From Arthrobacter sp. MYb227 (GTDB taxonomy: Bacteria > Actinomycetota > Actinomycetes > Actinomycetales > Micrococcaceae), in contig NZ_PCPT01000002.1 of NCBI RefSeq assembly GCF_002975435.1, positions 248,001 through 312,000 of the forward strand: a DNA stretch of 64,000 nt, read 5' to 3'. The notes beneath the pieces are model-generated. The model had not been told where the DNA came from. It did no database searches and saw only the letters and a program-made list of their open reading frames with translations. Made by a program: the position numbers and the translations under genes. This document shows positions 26,298 through 34,035 of this stretch, piece after piece; within the stretch, counting starts at the first letter, position 1, and each line of letters starts with the position of its first letter.

Positions 26298-27554
26298 ATG
26301 GAATTCTCAATTGACGAAAAGACCGAGCTGCTCAAAAAAGAGCTCGTCGATTTCATGTATTCGCACGTCTACCCCAACGAGCAGGCCTTCGCCGACGAAA
26401 TTGCGGGAATGGAGAACCCCTACGCCTGGTCAGAGTCCAAGATTCTGAACGAGCTGCGTGCCGAGGCTCGCAGCCGTGGTCTGTGGAACCTGTTCCTTCC
26501 GGGTGAGGGCGGTGCGGGACTGACAAACGTCCAGTACGCCGCGTTGTCCGAAATCACCGGCCGTGCCCGCACGCTGGCACCTGCCGCACTGAACTGTGCT
26601 GCACCGGATACCGGAAACATGGAGCTGCTTGCCGAGTTCGGTACCGAAGAGCAGAAGGAAAAGTGGCTCAAGCCGCTGTTGAACGGCGAGATCCGTTCGG
26701 CCTTCGCGATGACCGAGCCGAAGGTTGCTTCCTCGGATGCAACAAACATTGAGACCTCGATCGTGCGTGATGGCGACGAGTACGTCATCAACGGCACCAA
26801 GTGGTTCATTACCGGTGCCATGAACCCCAACGCGGAAATCTTTATCGTGATGGGCAAGACCGATCCGACCGCGGATCGTCACAAGCAGCAGTCCCAGATC
26901 TTGGTTCCGCGCAACACCCCGGGGCTGACCGTCACGCGCGGCATGACCATCTTCGGCTACGAGGACCACTACAACGGTGGACACGCGGAGCTGGAGTTCA
27001 AGGACGTGCGCGTCCCGGTCTCCAACCTCATCGGAGCGGAGGGCGAGGGCTTCGCCATCGCTCAGGCTCGTCTGGGCCCCGGACGTATCCACCACTGCAT
27101 GCGTGCCATTGGTATGGCCGAGCGTGCCATCTCGATGATGTGTGAACGTGCAGATACCCGCACCCCGTTCGGCAAGCCGCTCTCCGAGCAGGGCGTTGTA
27201 CGCACCTGGATCGCCGAGTCGCGTGTGAAGATCGAGCAGCTGCGCCTGATGGTCCTGAAGACCGCATGGTTGATGGATACCGTGGGCAACAAGGCAGCTC
27301 ACACCGAGATCCAGGCCATTAAGATTGCTACCCCGGAAGCCGTCGAGTGGATCCTTGATAAGGCCATTCAGGTACACGGTGCCGCTGGCCTCTCGCAGGA
27401 CTTCTTCCTGGCTTCATCCTTCGCCTACGCACGCACCATTCGGTTCGCCGATGGCCCGGATGAGGTTCACAAGAACTCGATGGCTCGCAATGAGCTCAAG
27501 CGTCAGCGCGCCCGCCGTGAGGCTCGCGCCGCCGCCGCAGCAAACAAGGGCTAA
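26298..27554 (+). CDS. Acyl-CoA dehydrogenase (copy A), ACAD11-like pairing
   Basis: 418 aa. Acyl-CoA dehydrogenase fold with FAMTEPKVASSDATNIETSIV for FAD and substrate contact, KWFITGAMNP, the C-terminal helical part with RTPFGKPLSEQGVV, and QVHGAAGLSQDFFLA near the end, where ACAD11-type enzymes differ from the classic Glu-loop ACADs. It uses FAD and an electron-transfer flavoprotein. The ATG follows the kinase stop directly, so the two are coupled. In the ACAD10/11 scheme the enzyme takes the 4-phosphoacyl-CoA to an enoyl-CoA with loss of phosphate. The paralogue is at 51237-52520. Confidence 0.85.
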   Translation: MEFSIDEKTELLKKELVDFMYSHVYPNEQAFADEIAGMENPYAWSESKILNELRAEARSRGLWNLFLPGEGGAGLTNVQYAALSEITGRARTLAPAALNCAAPDTGNMELLAEFGTEEQKEKWLKPLLNGEIRSAFAMTEPKVASSDATNIETSIVRDGDEYVINGTKWFITGAMNPNAEIFIVMGKTDPTADRHKQQSQILVPRNTPGLTVTRGMTIFGYEDHYNGGHAELEFKDVRVPVSNLIGAEGEGFAIAQARLGPGRIHHCMRAIGMAERAISMMCERADTRTPFGKPLSEQGVVRTWIAESRVKIEQLRLMVLKTAWLMDTVGNKAAHTEIQAIKIATPEAVEWILDKAIQVHGAAGLSQDFFLASSFAYARTIRFADGPDEVHKNSMARNELKRQRARREARAAAAANKG

Positions 27555-27574
27555 CTAGCCTCTCCCTATAGACA

Positions 27575-27620
27575 CCTGTGTCCCCCTTTCAGCTACGCAC
27601 GGCAGGAAGGGGGACACAGG
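27575..27620 (+). terminator. Terminator hairpin after acyl-CoA operon
   Basis: Perfect 14-bp stem, CCTGTGTCCCCCTT (27575-27588) with AAGGGGGACACAGG (27607-27620), no T-run. It ends the long operon starting at 17497. Confidence 0.75.
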
Positions 27621-27804
27621 CTTGCCCAAAAATAACTGTCTATGCGGATCTTCATGAGCCGAGGACTTGTGCGTAGAGCTCCAATGGGTTGCTGTGCTTC
27701 CCATGCATGGCAAGGTGCAACTACTGGTTGTGCTCAGTTGATGAAGTCTTGTGCTGGGAGGGCCTGCTCGGCGCCTCGGGTAAGGCCGAAGCCATGGCAG
27801 CAGA

Positions 27805-27850
27805 GGTCAAGCCCAAGCCCTCAAGAATGTTAGGGGGCTTGGGCTTGACC
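27805..27850 (-). terminator. Terminator hairpin after the aldehyde dehydrogenase gene
   Basis: GGTCAAGCCCAAGCCC at the left arm and GGGGCTTGGGCTTGACC at the right arm (27833-27850) with an 11-nt loop. It lies 23 bp past the stop of the leftward gene. The 318-nt gap 27555-27872 holds this hairpin, the one at 27575-27620 and no gene. Confidence 0.7.
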
Positions 27851-27872
27851 GGGACAAAGAGTGGGCCAATAA

Positions 27873-29240
27873 CTAGGCCGGAATACGAATGAGCTTCTTG
27901 TTTGAGAATTCATCGATTCCGTAGGCGCCAAGTTCTCGACCGAACCCCGAACGTTTGGTGCCACCGAAGGGCAAATCTGCCTGGCTTCCGGCAACTCCGT
28001 TGATGACGACCATGCCTGCCTCGAGACGATCAGCAACGGCATTTGCCTGCTCGGTATCTGAGCTAAACACCGCGGCCCCCAGTCCGTAGTCGGAGTCGTT
28101 GGCCAACTCGATGGCATGTTCGGTATCTTCTGCGCGCAGGAGCACCGCCACCGGGCCAAAGATCTCTTCGCGGAACGCACGCATACCCGGTGTGACACCG
28201 ACAAGAACCATGGGAGCCATGAAGGCGTGGGGATCCTGCACCGAATGCTGGCCAACGAGCAATTCTGCGCCTTGGTTTAGCGCGTCCTGGACTACCTCGA
28301 GTATTTCTGTCTTGGCGTCGGCAGAATATAGCGGGCCCAGGAAGGTTGTCGGATCCAGGGGATCCCCATATGTCATCGAGGAGACAGCCTGGGCGAACGA
28401 CTCGGAGAATTCCTCGTAGGTCTCATCCAAGACAATAATACGCTTGGAAGCGATGCAAGCCTGGCCCGCATTGGCAAAACGACCCCGCAGGGCCGACTTG
28501 ACCGTTCTGGCAAGATTTTCGCCGTCCAACACCAATAGCGGGTCCGAGCCACCGAGCTCGAGCACAACCTTTTTCAGGTGCTTCCCGGCTTCCTCAGCAA
28601 CCGCTGCACCTGCCTTTTCCGAACCCGTCAGTGAGACCCCCTGGACATGTGGGGACGCAATCAGGGCAGCAATGTCGCGTGAGGATGCCAGCAGGTTGAT
28701 GTAAGCATCAGTGGGAACGCCCGCAGCGTGTAGGACCTGCTCGAATGCCAAGGCGGACTGTGGGCAATTGCTCGCATGCTTCAGCAGGATGGTGTTTCCG
28801 AGAAGTAGGTTGGGGATTGCGAATCTGGCCACCTGATAGAAAGGGAAATTCCAAGGCATGATGCCCAGAACCGGTCCAATCGGGCTGGTGCGCACCAACG
28901 CGGTGTCGCCACTTGCTGGGTTCAGTTTTTCATCGGCCAAGAGTTCGTGAGCGTTCTCGCCGTAATAGCGACAAATGGATGCAACAAGGAAAAGCTCACC
29001 CTTGGATTGGGAAATTGGTTTTCCCATTTCTCGCGTGATAATTTCGGCAAATTCGTCGGCTCTTTCCTCAAATGCGGCAGCTGCCCTGAGCAGTGTTTGG
29101 GCGCGGTCCTGAAGTGAAACCCGTTGCCAAGAACGGTAGGCGAGCGCCGATTTTTCTGCTGCGCCGACGATCTCTTCGCGGGACAGCGTGGGGAATTCAG
29201 CCTCGACGATGCCGGTGGCTGGATTGGTTGAGCGGTACAT
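27873..29240 (-). CDS. NAD(P)-dependent aldehyde dehydrogenase (succinate-semialdehyde type)
   Basis: 455 aa. ALDH signatures: MPWNFPFYQ, catalytic Glu in LELGGSDPLLVL, catalytic Cys in NAGQACIASKR, and a C-terminal PFGGTKRSGFGREL. The family oxidises aldehydes to acids with NAD or NADP; semialdehyde dehydrogenases such as GabD-like enzymes have the same layout and length. ATG 29240 follows AGGAG. A likely GntR operator (29290-29308) lies 50 bp before the start. Together with the alcohol dehydrogenase upstream it would turn a primary alcohol, such as one released by lactone or ester hydrolysis, into the acid. Confidence 0.88.
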   Translation of the reverse strand: MYRSTNPATGIVEAEFPTLSREEIVGAAEKSALAYRSWQRVSLQDRAQTLLRAAAAFEERADEFAEIITREMGKPISQSKGELFLVASICRYYGENAHELLADEKLNPASGDTALVRTSPIGPVLGIMPWNFPFYQVARFAIPNLLLGNTILLKHASNCPQSALAFEQVLHAAGVPTDAYINLLASSRDIAALIASPHVQGVSLTGSEKAGAAVAEEAGKHLKKVVLELGGSDPLLVLDGENLARTVKSALRGRFANAGQACIASKRIIVLDETYEEFSESFAQAVSSMTYGDPLDPTTFLGPLYSADAKTEILEVVQDALNQGAELLVGQHSVQDPHAFMAPMVLVGVTPGMRAFREEIFGPVAVLLRAEDTEHAIELANDSDYGLGAAVFSSDTEQANAVADRLEAGMVVINGVAGSQADLPFGGTKRSGFGRELGAYGIDEFSNKKLIRIPA

Positions 29241-29289
29241 GAGCGGGGCTCTCCTGTCTGCGGTGATCTTGTTCGTGAGTGAAATAAAC

Positions 29290-29308
29290 TAAATGCACAA
29301 TGCATTCT
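29290..29308. promoter_or_regulatory. Probable GntR operator (imperfect copy)
   Basis: TAAATGCACAATGCATTCT shares the right arm ATGCATTCT and the AATGCA core of the left arm with the perfect palindrome at 31283-31301. It lies between the alcohol and aldehyde dehydrogenase genes, 50 bp before the ALDH start. Confidence 0.6.
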
Positions 29309-29313
29309 TTTGG

Positions 29314-30378
29314 TTAATTACTTGATTCCAAAACGACGCGGCCAGAGATCAGGCGGTTTTCGAGGGCATCGAGGGCATCTCGGACTCCGTCGGCGGATAA
29401 TGAACCCGAATGAGGTGTAGAGCGGGGGATCTGCCCCGACTTGGCCAGCTCGACAAGCTGGTGCAACTCACCGAGGTTGCCCACGAAGCTACCTTGGATG
29501 GTGATCATTTTCATGGAAATCATTGCGGTGGGTATGACAAGTTCTCCGCCAAAGAGCCCCACCTGAACCATGATCCCGCCCTTGTTGAGCCAATCGAACC
29601 CGATGGCCGCGGTCTGTGAATTGTTGACGAAGTCGATGATCCCCGCGGGGCGGGCGTTGAGTGATTTGCCAATGGTTGCCGCCGAGCTTTCCGCATCGAT
29701 CTGCAGGGTCTGGGTGGCACCGGCGTCGGTGGCCAGCGCAAGGTTTGCTGGGTTCAAGTCGATGGCAATAATGTTCTTGTGGCCCAGCGCCTTGAGGATT
29801 GCCACCGCGCTCAGCCCGACCCCGCCGGCGCCGATAATCGCAACCGGTGCCTCCGGTGGCAACGGGAGGATCTTGTTGATGGCCGAGAATGACGTGACCC
29901 CTGAGCAGGCAAGGGTTGCTGCCCATGCGGGATCCAAACCTTCAATGTCTAGAAGGTACTTTTCGTGGGGAACCAGTACGTGGTCTGCGTATCCGCCGGG
30001 CAGCTGAATCCCAATGGAGCGCGGTGCTCCGCAGGCGTTTTCGGCGCCGTTTACACATTGCACACACTCCGTGCAGCCAAGCCATGGGTAGAGCAGTACC
30101 CGATCACCGATTTTCCGGTCCGTGACCTCGGCGCCAACGGCAAGAACCTCGCCTACGACCTCGTGACCCATGACAAAACTTTCGCCCATTCCTCGCGAGG
30201 CAAGGGAGAGTTTTCCGCGGCTTCCGAGATCAAAATATCCATCGCGTGCGTGGATGTCGGAATGGCAAACGCCGCTGTGTGTGGTTCTGAGCAGGACTTC
30301 TTTGCCCGTGGGAACCGGAGTTTCTGAATCAATTTCCCGGATGGTCCGGTCGGCAGCGAACGCAGTAAATGACCTCAA
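29314..30378 (-). CDS. Zinc-dependent alcohol dehydrogenase
   Basis: About 354 aa. Medium-chain ADH: catalytic-zinc ligands in GVCHSD and GHEVVGEV, structural-zinc Cys set CTECVQCVNGAENAC, and NAD loop IIGAGGVGLSA. The start is set at TTG 30378, six bases after AAGGAG; ATGs at 30411 and 30429 have no ribosome site and fall within inverted repeats. NAD-dependent oxidation of a primary or secondary alcohol is expected. Gene order on this strand is GntR regulator, ADH, ALDH, which suggests alcohol to aldehyde to acid conversion under GntR control. Confidence 0.87.
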   Translation of the reverse strand: MRSFTAFAADRTIREIDSETPVPTGKEVLLRTTHSGVCHSDIHARDGYFDLGSRGKLSLASRGMGESFVMGHEVVGEVLAVGAEVTDRKIGDRVLLYPWLGCTECVQCVNGAENACGAPRSIGIQLPGGYADHVLVPHEKYLLDIEGLDPAWAATLACSGVTSFSAINKILPLPPEAPVAIIGAGGVGLSAVAILKALGHKNIIAIDLNPANLALATDAGATQTLQIDAESSAATIGKSLNARPAGIIDFVNNSQTAAIGFDWLNKGGIMVQVGLFGGELVIPTAMISMKMITIQGSFVGNLGELHQLVELAKSGQIPRSTPHSGSLSADGVRDALDALENRLISGRVVLESSN

Positions 30379-30398
30379 TGGTGACTCCTTGGGGGTAG

Positions 30399-30437
30399 TT
30401 GCGTGATTCATGTCACGCAAGAAGACCATGACATGAA
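30399..30437. promoter_or_regulatory. Overlapping inverted repeats before the alcohol dehydrogenase gene
   Basis: TTGCGTGA-TTCATG-TCACGCAA (30399-30420) is a perfect 8-6-8 palindrome, and TTCATGTCA (30407-30415) pairs with TGACATGAA (30429-30437). They lie 21-59 bp upstream of the start codon. Candidate operator; the motif differs from the GntR-type sites at 29290 and 31283. Confidence 0.5.
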
Positions 30438-30499
30438 GTTCGCGGTTCTGTCTAGAGGGGGGAGTCGGTAACCGAGGCAGGCATCGGTGGTCGCGCGAC

Positions 30500-31174
30500 T
30501 TAGTTTCCGGTGAGCACCTGATGGGGGTTTCGCTCCTGGGCCATGGCGGTTACGAGGCGCTCAAAAAACTCGGTGATCTTGGTGGCGGCGGTGGCCGTAT
30601 CGGGCAAAATCTCGGCAATCTCGGTGAACGCCGCATCCCATAGCGGGGCAAAATGTTGGTACGGGTACATCGAGATGCGTCCACTGATCCGCGTGGACAG
30701 CTGTGTGGCAAGGGCCTTGAGTTCGGAGTTTCCCGCCATGTTGAAGACCTCGTTTACAAGCAGGGAAACCGGGCCGCCCTCGGGCTTGCGAGTCTCGGGA
30801 TGTTCAATGCCGGGCCCGATTTGAAGCATGATCTTACGCAACGCCTTGGTATCCTGGGTGGTGCCGTCGATCCGTGCGATGCCCAGGCTCAGTAGTGCCC
30901 CGAGCGCATCCATGAGCTCTTCGGCCTGATGCTGCGTCAGGGTCATGACCATGCGTCGCTTATTGGGCAGCACATCGATGAACCCTTCGGAGATCAGTAC
31001 CGCGATAGATTCACGCACCGGAGTGATGCTCACGCCCAGGCGTGCGGCAATTTCCGCATCTCGGATCGGTGCGCCGGGTGCCAGGAAGCCGCTGGAGATT
31101 TCCGCGCGCAGCTGCGTGGCGACCGCTTCGGCCCGTGTCGTGGGAGCGATGAAGTTGTTTGGCCCGGTCGTCAT
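30500..31174 (-). CDS. GntR family transcriptional regulator (FadR/FCD-like)
   Basis: 224 aa. An N-terminal GntR winged HTH (AVATQLRAEISSGFLAPGAPIRDAEIAARLGVSITPVRESIAVLISEGFIDV) is followed by a helical effector domain of FCD type, with the expected acidic/His residues only partly visible. ATG 31174 follows AGGAGAAACGCCA. It sits head to head with the esterase gene across a control region that carries a 19-bp palindrome (31283-31301). It probably represses the esterase/BVMO operon and the ADH/ALDH pair until an intermediate binds. Confidence 0.85.
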   Translation of the reverse strand: MTTGPNNFIAPTTRAEAVATQLRAEISSGFLAPGAPIRDAEIAARLGVSITPVRESIAVLISEGFIDVLPNKRRMVMTLTQHQAEELMDALGALLSLGIARIDGTTQDTKALRKIMLQIGPGIEHPETRKPEGGPVSLLVNEVFNMAGNSELKALATQLSTRISGRISMYPYQHFAPLWDAAFTEIAEILPDTATAATKITEFFERLVTAMAQERNPHQVLTGN

Positions 31175-31282
31175 TGGCGTTTCTCCTGCGTGGATCCGGT
31201 GAAGCTGTTCACCCTAGAGCATATGGGCGAAAAGCGGAAGGTCCGCAAATAGCTGGCAGAAACTTTCCTCTAGGGACTAGAA

Positions 31283-31301
31283 AGAATGCATTATGCATTC
31301 T
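31283..31301. promoter_or_regulatory. GntR-type operator, perfect palindrome
   Basis: AGAATGCAT-T-ATGCATTCT, a perfect 9-1-9 inverted repeat between the divergent GntR and esterase genes, 75 bp before the GTG start of the esterase. A degenerate copy lies at 29290-29308. Confidence 0.75.
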
Positions 31302-31375
31302 ATGCTGATGTGACCCGCCCCACTCCGGGGTTGCCGGTTCACCCACAGCAAGCTCCGAAATCAAAGGAACGATTA

Positions 31376-32323
31376 GTGGCTCTCGATGAAGCAACGCAGC
31401 AACTACTGCGCACCCTAGCAGCGGCGCCGGACGCCGTACCGCTTGCCTCGCTGACCCCGGTCCAGGCCCGCGCCTTGAGCTCCTCCCGTGCAACGGCATA
31501 TGCCCCGGGACCCGAAATCTTAGACACCACCAACTTTCTGTTGCCCGTCTCGGGAAACTCAAACATCCGGATGCGGATTCATACACCAACGACCACCCCC
31601 ACTTCGGTTCTTCTCTACCTCCACGGCGGTGGCTGGGTCATTGGAGATCTTGACACCTATGATTCTTTGGCCAAAAATCTTGCCCACGAATCCGGGGCAA
31701 CGGTCGTGCTTGCCGAATATCGCAAGGCCCCGGAATTTCCCTTCCCGATTCCCGTTGAGGACGCCTGGGCGGCGTATTGCTGGGTCGTGGAAAACCTCGA
31801 GCAGCTTGCCTCCCTGGATGCGAAGCTACACATTGCCGGAGACAGCGCCGGAGGAAACCTTGCCGCGGTGATCGCCCGCCGTGCCCGTGATGCAGCGGTG
31901 GGCAATCTAGCCAGCCAGATCCTCATTTACCCCGTGGTGGATCACGATTTGAGCCGGACCAGTTACCTCGAGCGTGAAAACCAGACCCTGCTGCCGAAAG
32001 CAGCCATGGAGTACTTCTGGGGACACTATGCACCGGACGCCCAAGACCGAAAACACCAAGATGCCTCGCCCCTGCACTGCACGGATCTTTCAGCGCTCCC
32101 CAACGCACTTATTATCACCGCCGAGCATGACGTGCTGCGCGATGAGGGTGAACACTATGCACTGGCGCTGACCGAGGCAGGAGTCCACGTGGAGCATCAC
32201 AGATGGCTCGGGCAAATGCACGGATTTATCCAAATGGTGGGAATCCTTCCGGCAAGTTTGGAAGTAACCCGATTGATTGCCCGTCATATCAGCGAAAATG
32301 AACAACTTGAAAGCGAGGCCTAA
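31376..32323 (+). CDS. HSL-family alpha/beta hydrolase (esterase)
   Basis: About 315 aa. Hormone-sensitive-lipase group: oxyanion motif HGGGWVIGD, nucleophile elbow GDSAGGNLA, acid in TAEHDVLRDEG and His in GQMHGF. The start is GTG 31376, eight bases after AAAGGAA; a frame extension to ATG 31286 would put the operator within the coding region. Two bases separate its stop from the BVMO gene that follows, so the two are one operon. It most likely hydrolyses the ester or lactone produced by that BVMO, a common pairing in cyclic-ketone catabolism. Confidence 0.85.
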   Translation: MALDEATQQLLRTLAAAPDAVPLASLTPVQARALSSSRATAYAPGPEILDTTNFLLPVSGNSNIRMRIHTPTTTPTSVLLYLHGGGWVIGDLDTYDSLAKNLAHESGATVVLAEYRKAPEFPFPIPVEDAWAAYCWVVENLEQLASLDAKLHIAGDSAGGNLAAVIARRARDAAVGNLASQILIYPVVDHDLSRTSYLERENQTLLPKAAMEYFWGHYAPDAQDRKHQDASPLHCTDLSALPNALIITAEHDVLRDEGEHYALALTEAGVHVEHHRWLGQMHGFIQMVGILPASLEVTRLIARHISENEQLESEA

Positions 32324-32325
32324 AG

Positions 32326-33933
32326 ATGGCTCTGCCAAACGACGTAGATGTATTAGTGGTTGGTGCCGGGTTCTCCGGACTGTACATGCTGCACAAGCTA
32401 CGAGGCCTAGGCCTTAGCGCCGTGGCCCTGGAAAAGGGCGACGGCGTTGGCGGAACCTGGTACTGGAACCGCTACCCCGGAGCGCGGTGCGATGTTGAAA
32501 GCCCATACTATTCATATTCGTTTGATGCGGACCTGGAGCAGGAATGGGAATGGACCGAACGCTACCCGGCACAGCCCGAACTGCTCAAATACATCAATCA
32601 TGTGGCAGACCGTTTTGAGCTACGCAAGGATATCTTCCTAGAAACAACGGCAGTTTCGGCCGTGTTCGACGAGTCGGAAAACCTCTGGACCGTCACAAGC
32701 ATCGGGCCAGAAGGTGGCCACGTCACCCGCGCCAGGTACTGCATTATGGCAACCGGCTGCCTTTCCTCGGCGCGCATGCCAAATATCCCCGGACTTGAAT
32801 CATTTCAGGGCCAGCTACTGCACACCGGCATGTGGCCGCACGAAGAAATCGATTTTACCGGCCAACGCGTGGGCGTCATTGGCACCGGTTCCTCCGGCAT
32901 CCAAGCAATCCCGGTCATTGCCGAACAGGCCCAGAACCTACAGGTCTTCCAGCGCACCCCGAATTTCTCGGTCCCGGCCTTCAACGGCCCCATCGATCAA
33001 CAGTGGTACCGAGAGATCAAAGAAAACTACCCCGAACTACGGGAACGTTCCCGCCACACCACCATGGGAATTCCCTTCCAGCGGCGCGACCAAGCGGCCA
33101 TCGACATCAGCGAGGAAGAACGCGAGCAAGTCTTTGAGGAACACTGGCCCAAGGGTGGGTTCAGGATTTCTTCCTGCTTCAACGATCTGATGCGTAACCA
33201 AGAATCCAATGATTCCTTGGCCTCATTTGTCAGAAACAAGATCGATCAGATGGTTCATGACCCCAAGATTGCTCAGTTACTCAAGCCCTACGATCACCCG
33301 GTCACCGGAAAACGCATCTGCGTTGATACAAACTACTACGCAACCTATAACCGGGACAACGTTGAGCTCATCGATGTGAAGAGTGACCCCATCCAGGAAA
33401 TCACTGCGCACGGTATCCAGACCGAGGACCATTTCTTTGAGCTTGACACCATCGTGGTGGCCACCGGATTTGATGCCATGACCGGGGCAATGCTGCACAT
33501 GGATATTCGCGGCCGCGGGGGAGCATCGCTGCGCGAGCACTGGGAAGCCGGAGCCCGCACCTACCTAGGGCTCGCCGTCGCCGGATTCCCCAATATGTTT
33601 ACCATTGCAGGGCCCGGCAGCCCCAGCGTGCTGAGCAACATGCTCACCTCCATTGAGCAGCACGTGGAGTGGATCAGCGACCACCTGGTCCACCTGCGTG
33701 AAGGAGGTTACACGAGTTCCGAGGCGGCAACCGTCGCGGAGGATGAATGGGTTGATCATGTGCGGGAACTTTCCGAAAAGACGCTATTCCCCAGCGCTAA
33801 TTCCTGGTACCTAGGTGCCAACGTTCCGGGCAAGCCACGGGTATTTATGCCTTATATAGGTGGCGTTGGAAGATACCGTGCCCATTGCACCGACATCGCT
33901 TCCCGCGATTATGAGGGGTTCGTCTTGAAATAG
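32326..33933 (+). CDS. Baeyer-Villiger monooxygenase, cyclohexanone/phenylacetone-type
   Basis: 535 aa, the length of class-B single-chain BVMOs without the extra N-terminal domain. FAD site VVGAGFSGLY (residues 11-20), GGTWYWNRYPGARCDVES (42-59), fingerprint FQGQLLHTGMWP (160-171) and an NADPH site GTGSSG (186-191). It uses NADPH, FAD and O2 to insert oxygen next to a ketone, giving a lactone or ester. It differs from the two 640-residue BVMOs in this window in length and N-terminus, so it probably acts on a different ketone. It is co-operonic with an esterase and under GntR control. Confidence 0.92.
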   Translation: MALPNDVDVLVVGAGFSGLYMLHKLRGLGLSAVALEKGDGVGGTWYWNRYPGARCDVESPYYSYSFDADLEQEWEWTERYPAQPELLKYINHVADRFELRKDIFLETTAVSAVFDESENLWTVTSIGPEGGHVTRARYCIMATGCLSSARMPNIPGLESFQGQLLHTGMWPHEEIDFTGQRVGVIGTGSSGIQAIPVIAEQAQNLQVFQRTPNFSVPAFNGPIDQQWYREIKENYPELRERSRHTTMGIPFQRRDQAAIDISEEEREQVFEEHWPKGGFRISSCFNDLMRNQESNDSLASFVRNKIDQMVHDPKIAQLLKPYDHPVTGKRICVDTNYYATYNRDNVELIDVKSDPIQEITAHGIQTEDHFFELDTIVVATGFDAMTGAMLHMDIRGRGGASLREHWEAGARTYLGLAVAGFPNMFTIAGPGSPSVLSNMLTSIEQHVEWISDHLVHLREGGYTSSEAATVAEDEWVDHVRELSEKTLFPSANSWYLGANVPGKPRVFMPYIGGVGRYRAHCTDIASRDYEGFVLK

Positions 33934-33945
33934 CCCTGCATGGTG

Positions 33946-33990
33946 GGTGCTTGCTGTGTGGCGGGGGAATCCCACTACACAGCAAGCACC
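33946..33990 (+). terminator. Hairpin after BVMO gene
   Basis: Perfect 14-bp stem, GGTGCTTGCTGTGT (33946-33959) with ACACAGCAAGCACC (33977-33990), loop 17 nt, no T-run. It lies between the BVMO gene and the MFS gene. Confidence 0.65.
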
Positions 33991-34035
33991 TGTCCCATGT
34001 TCTTTCGCTGCCCGAGTCGACCCGGAAGTATCCTC

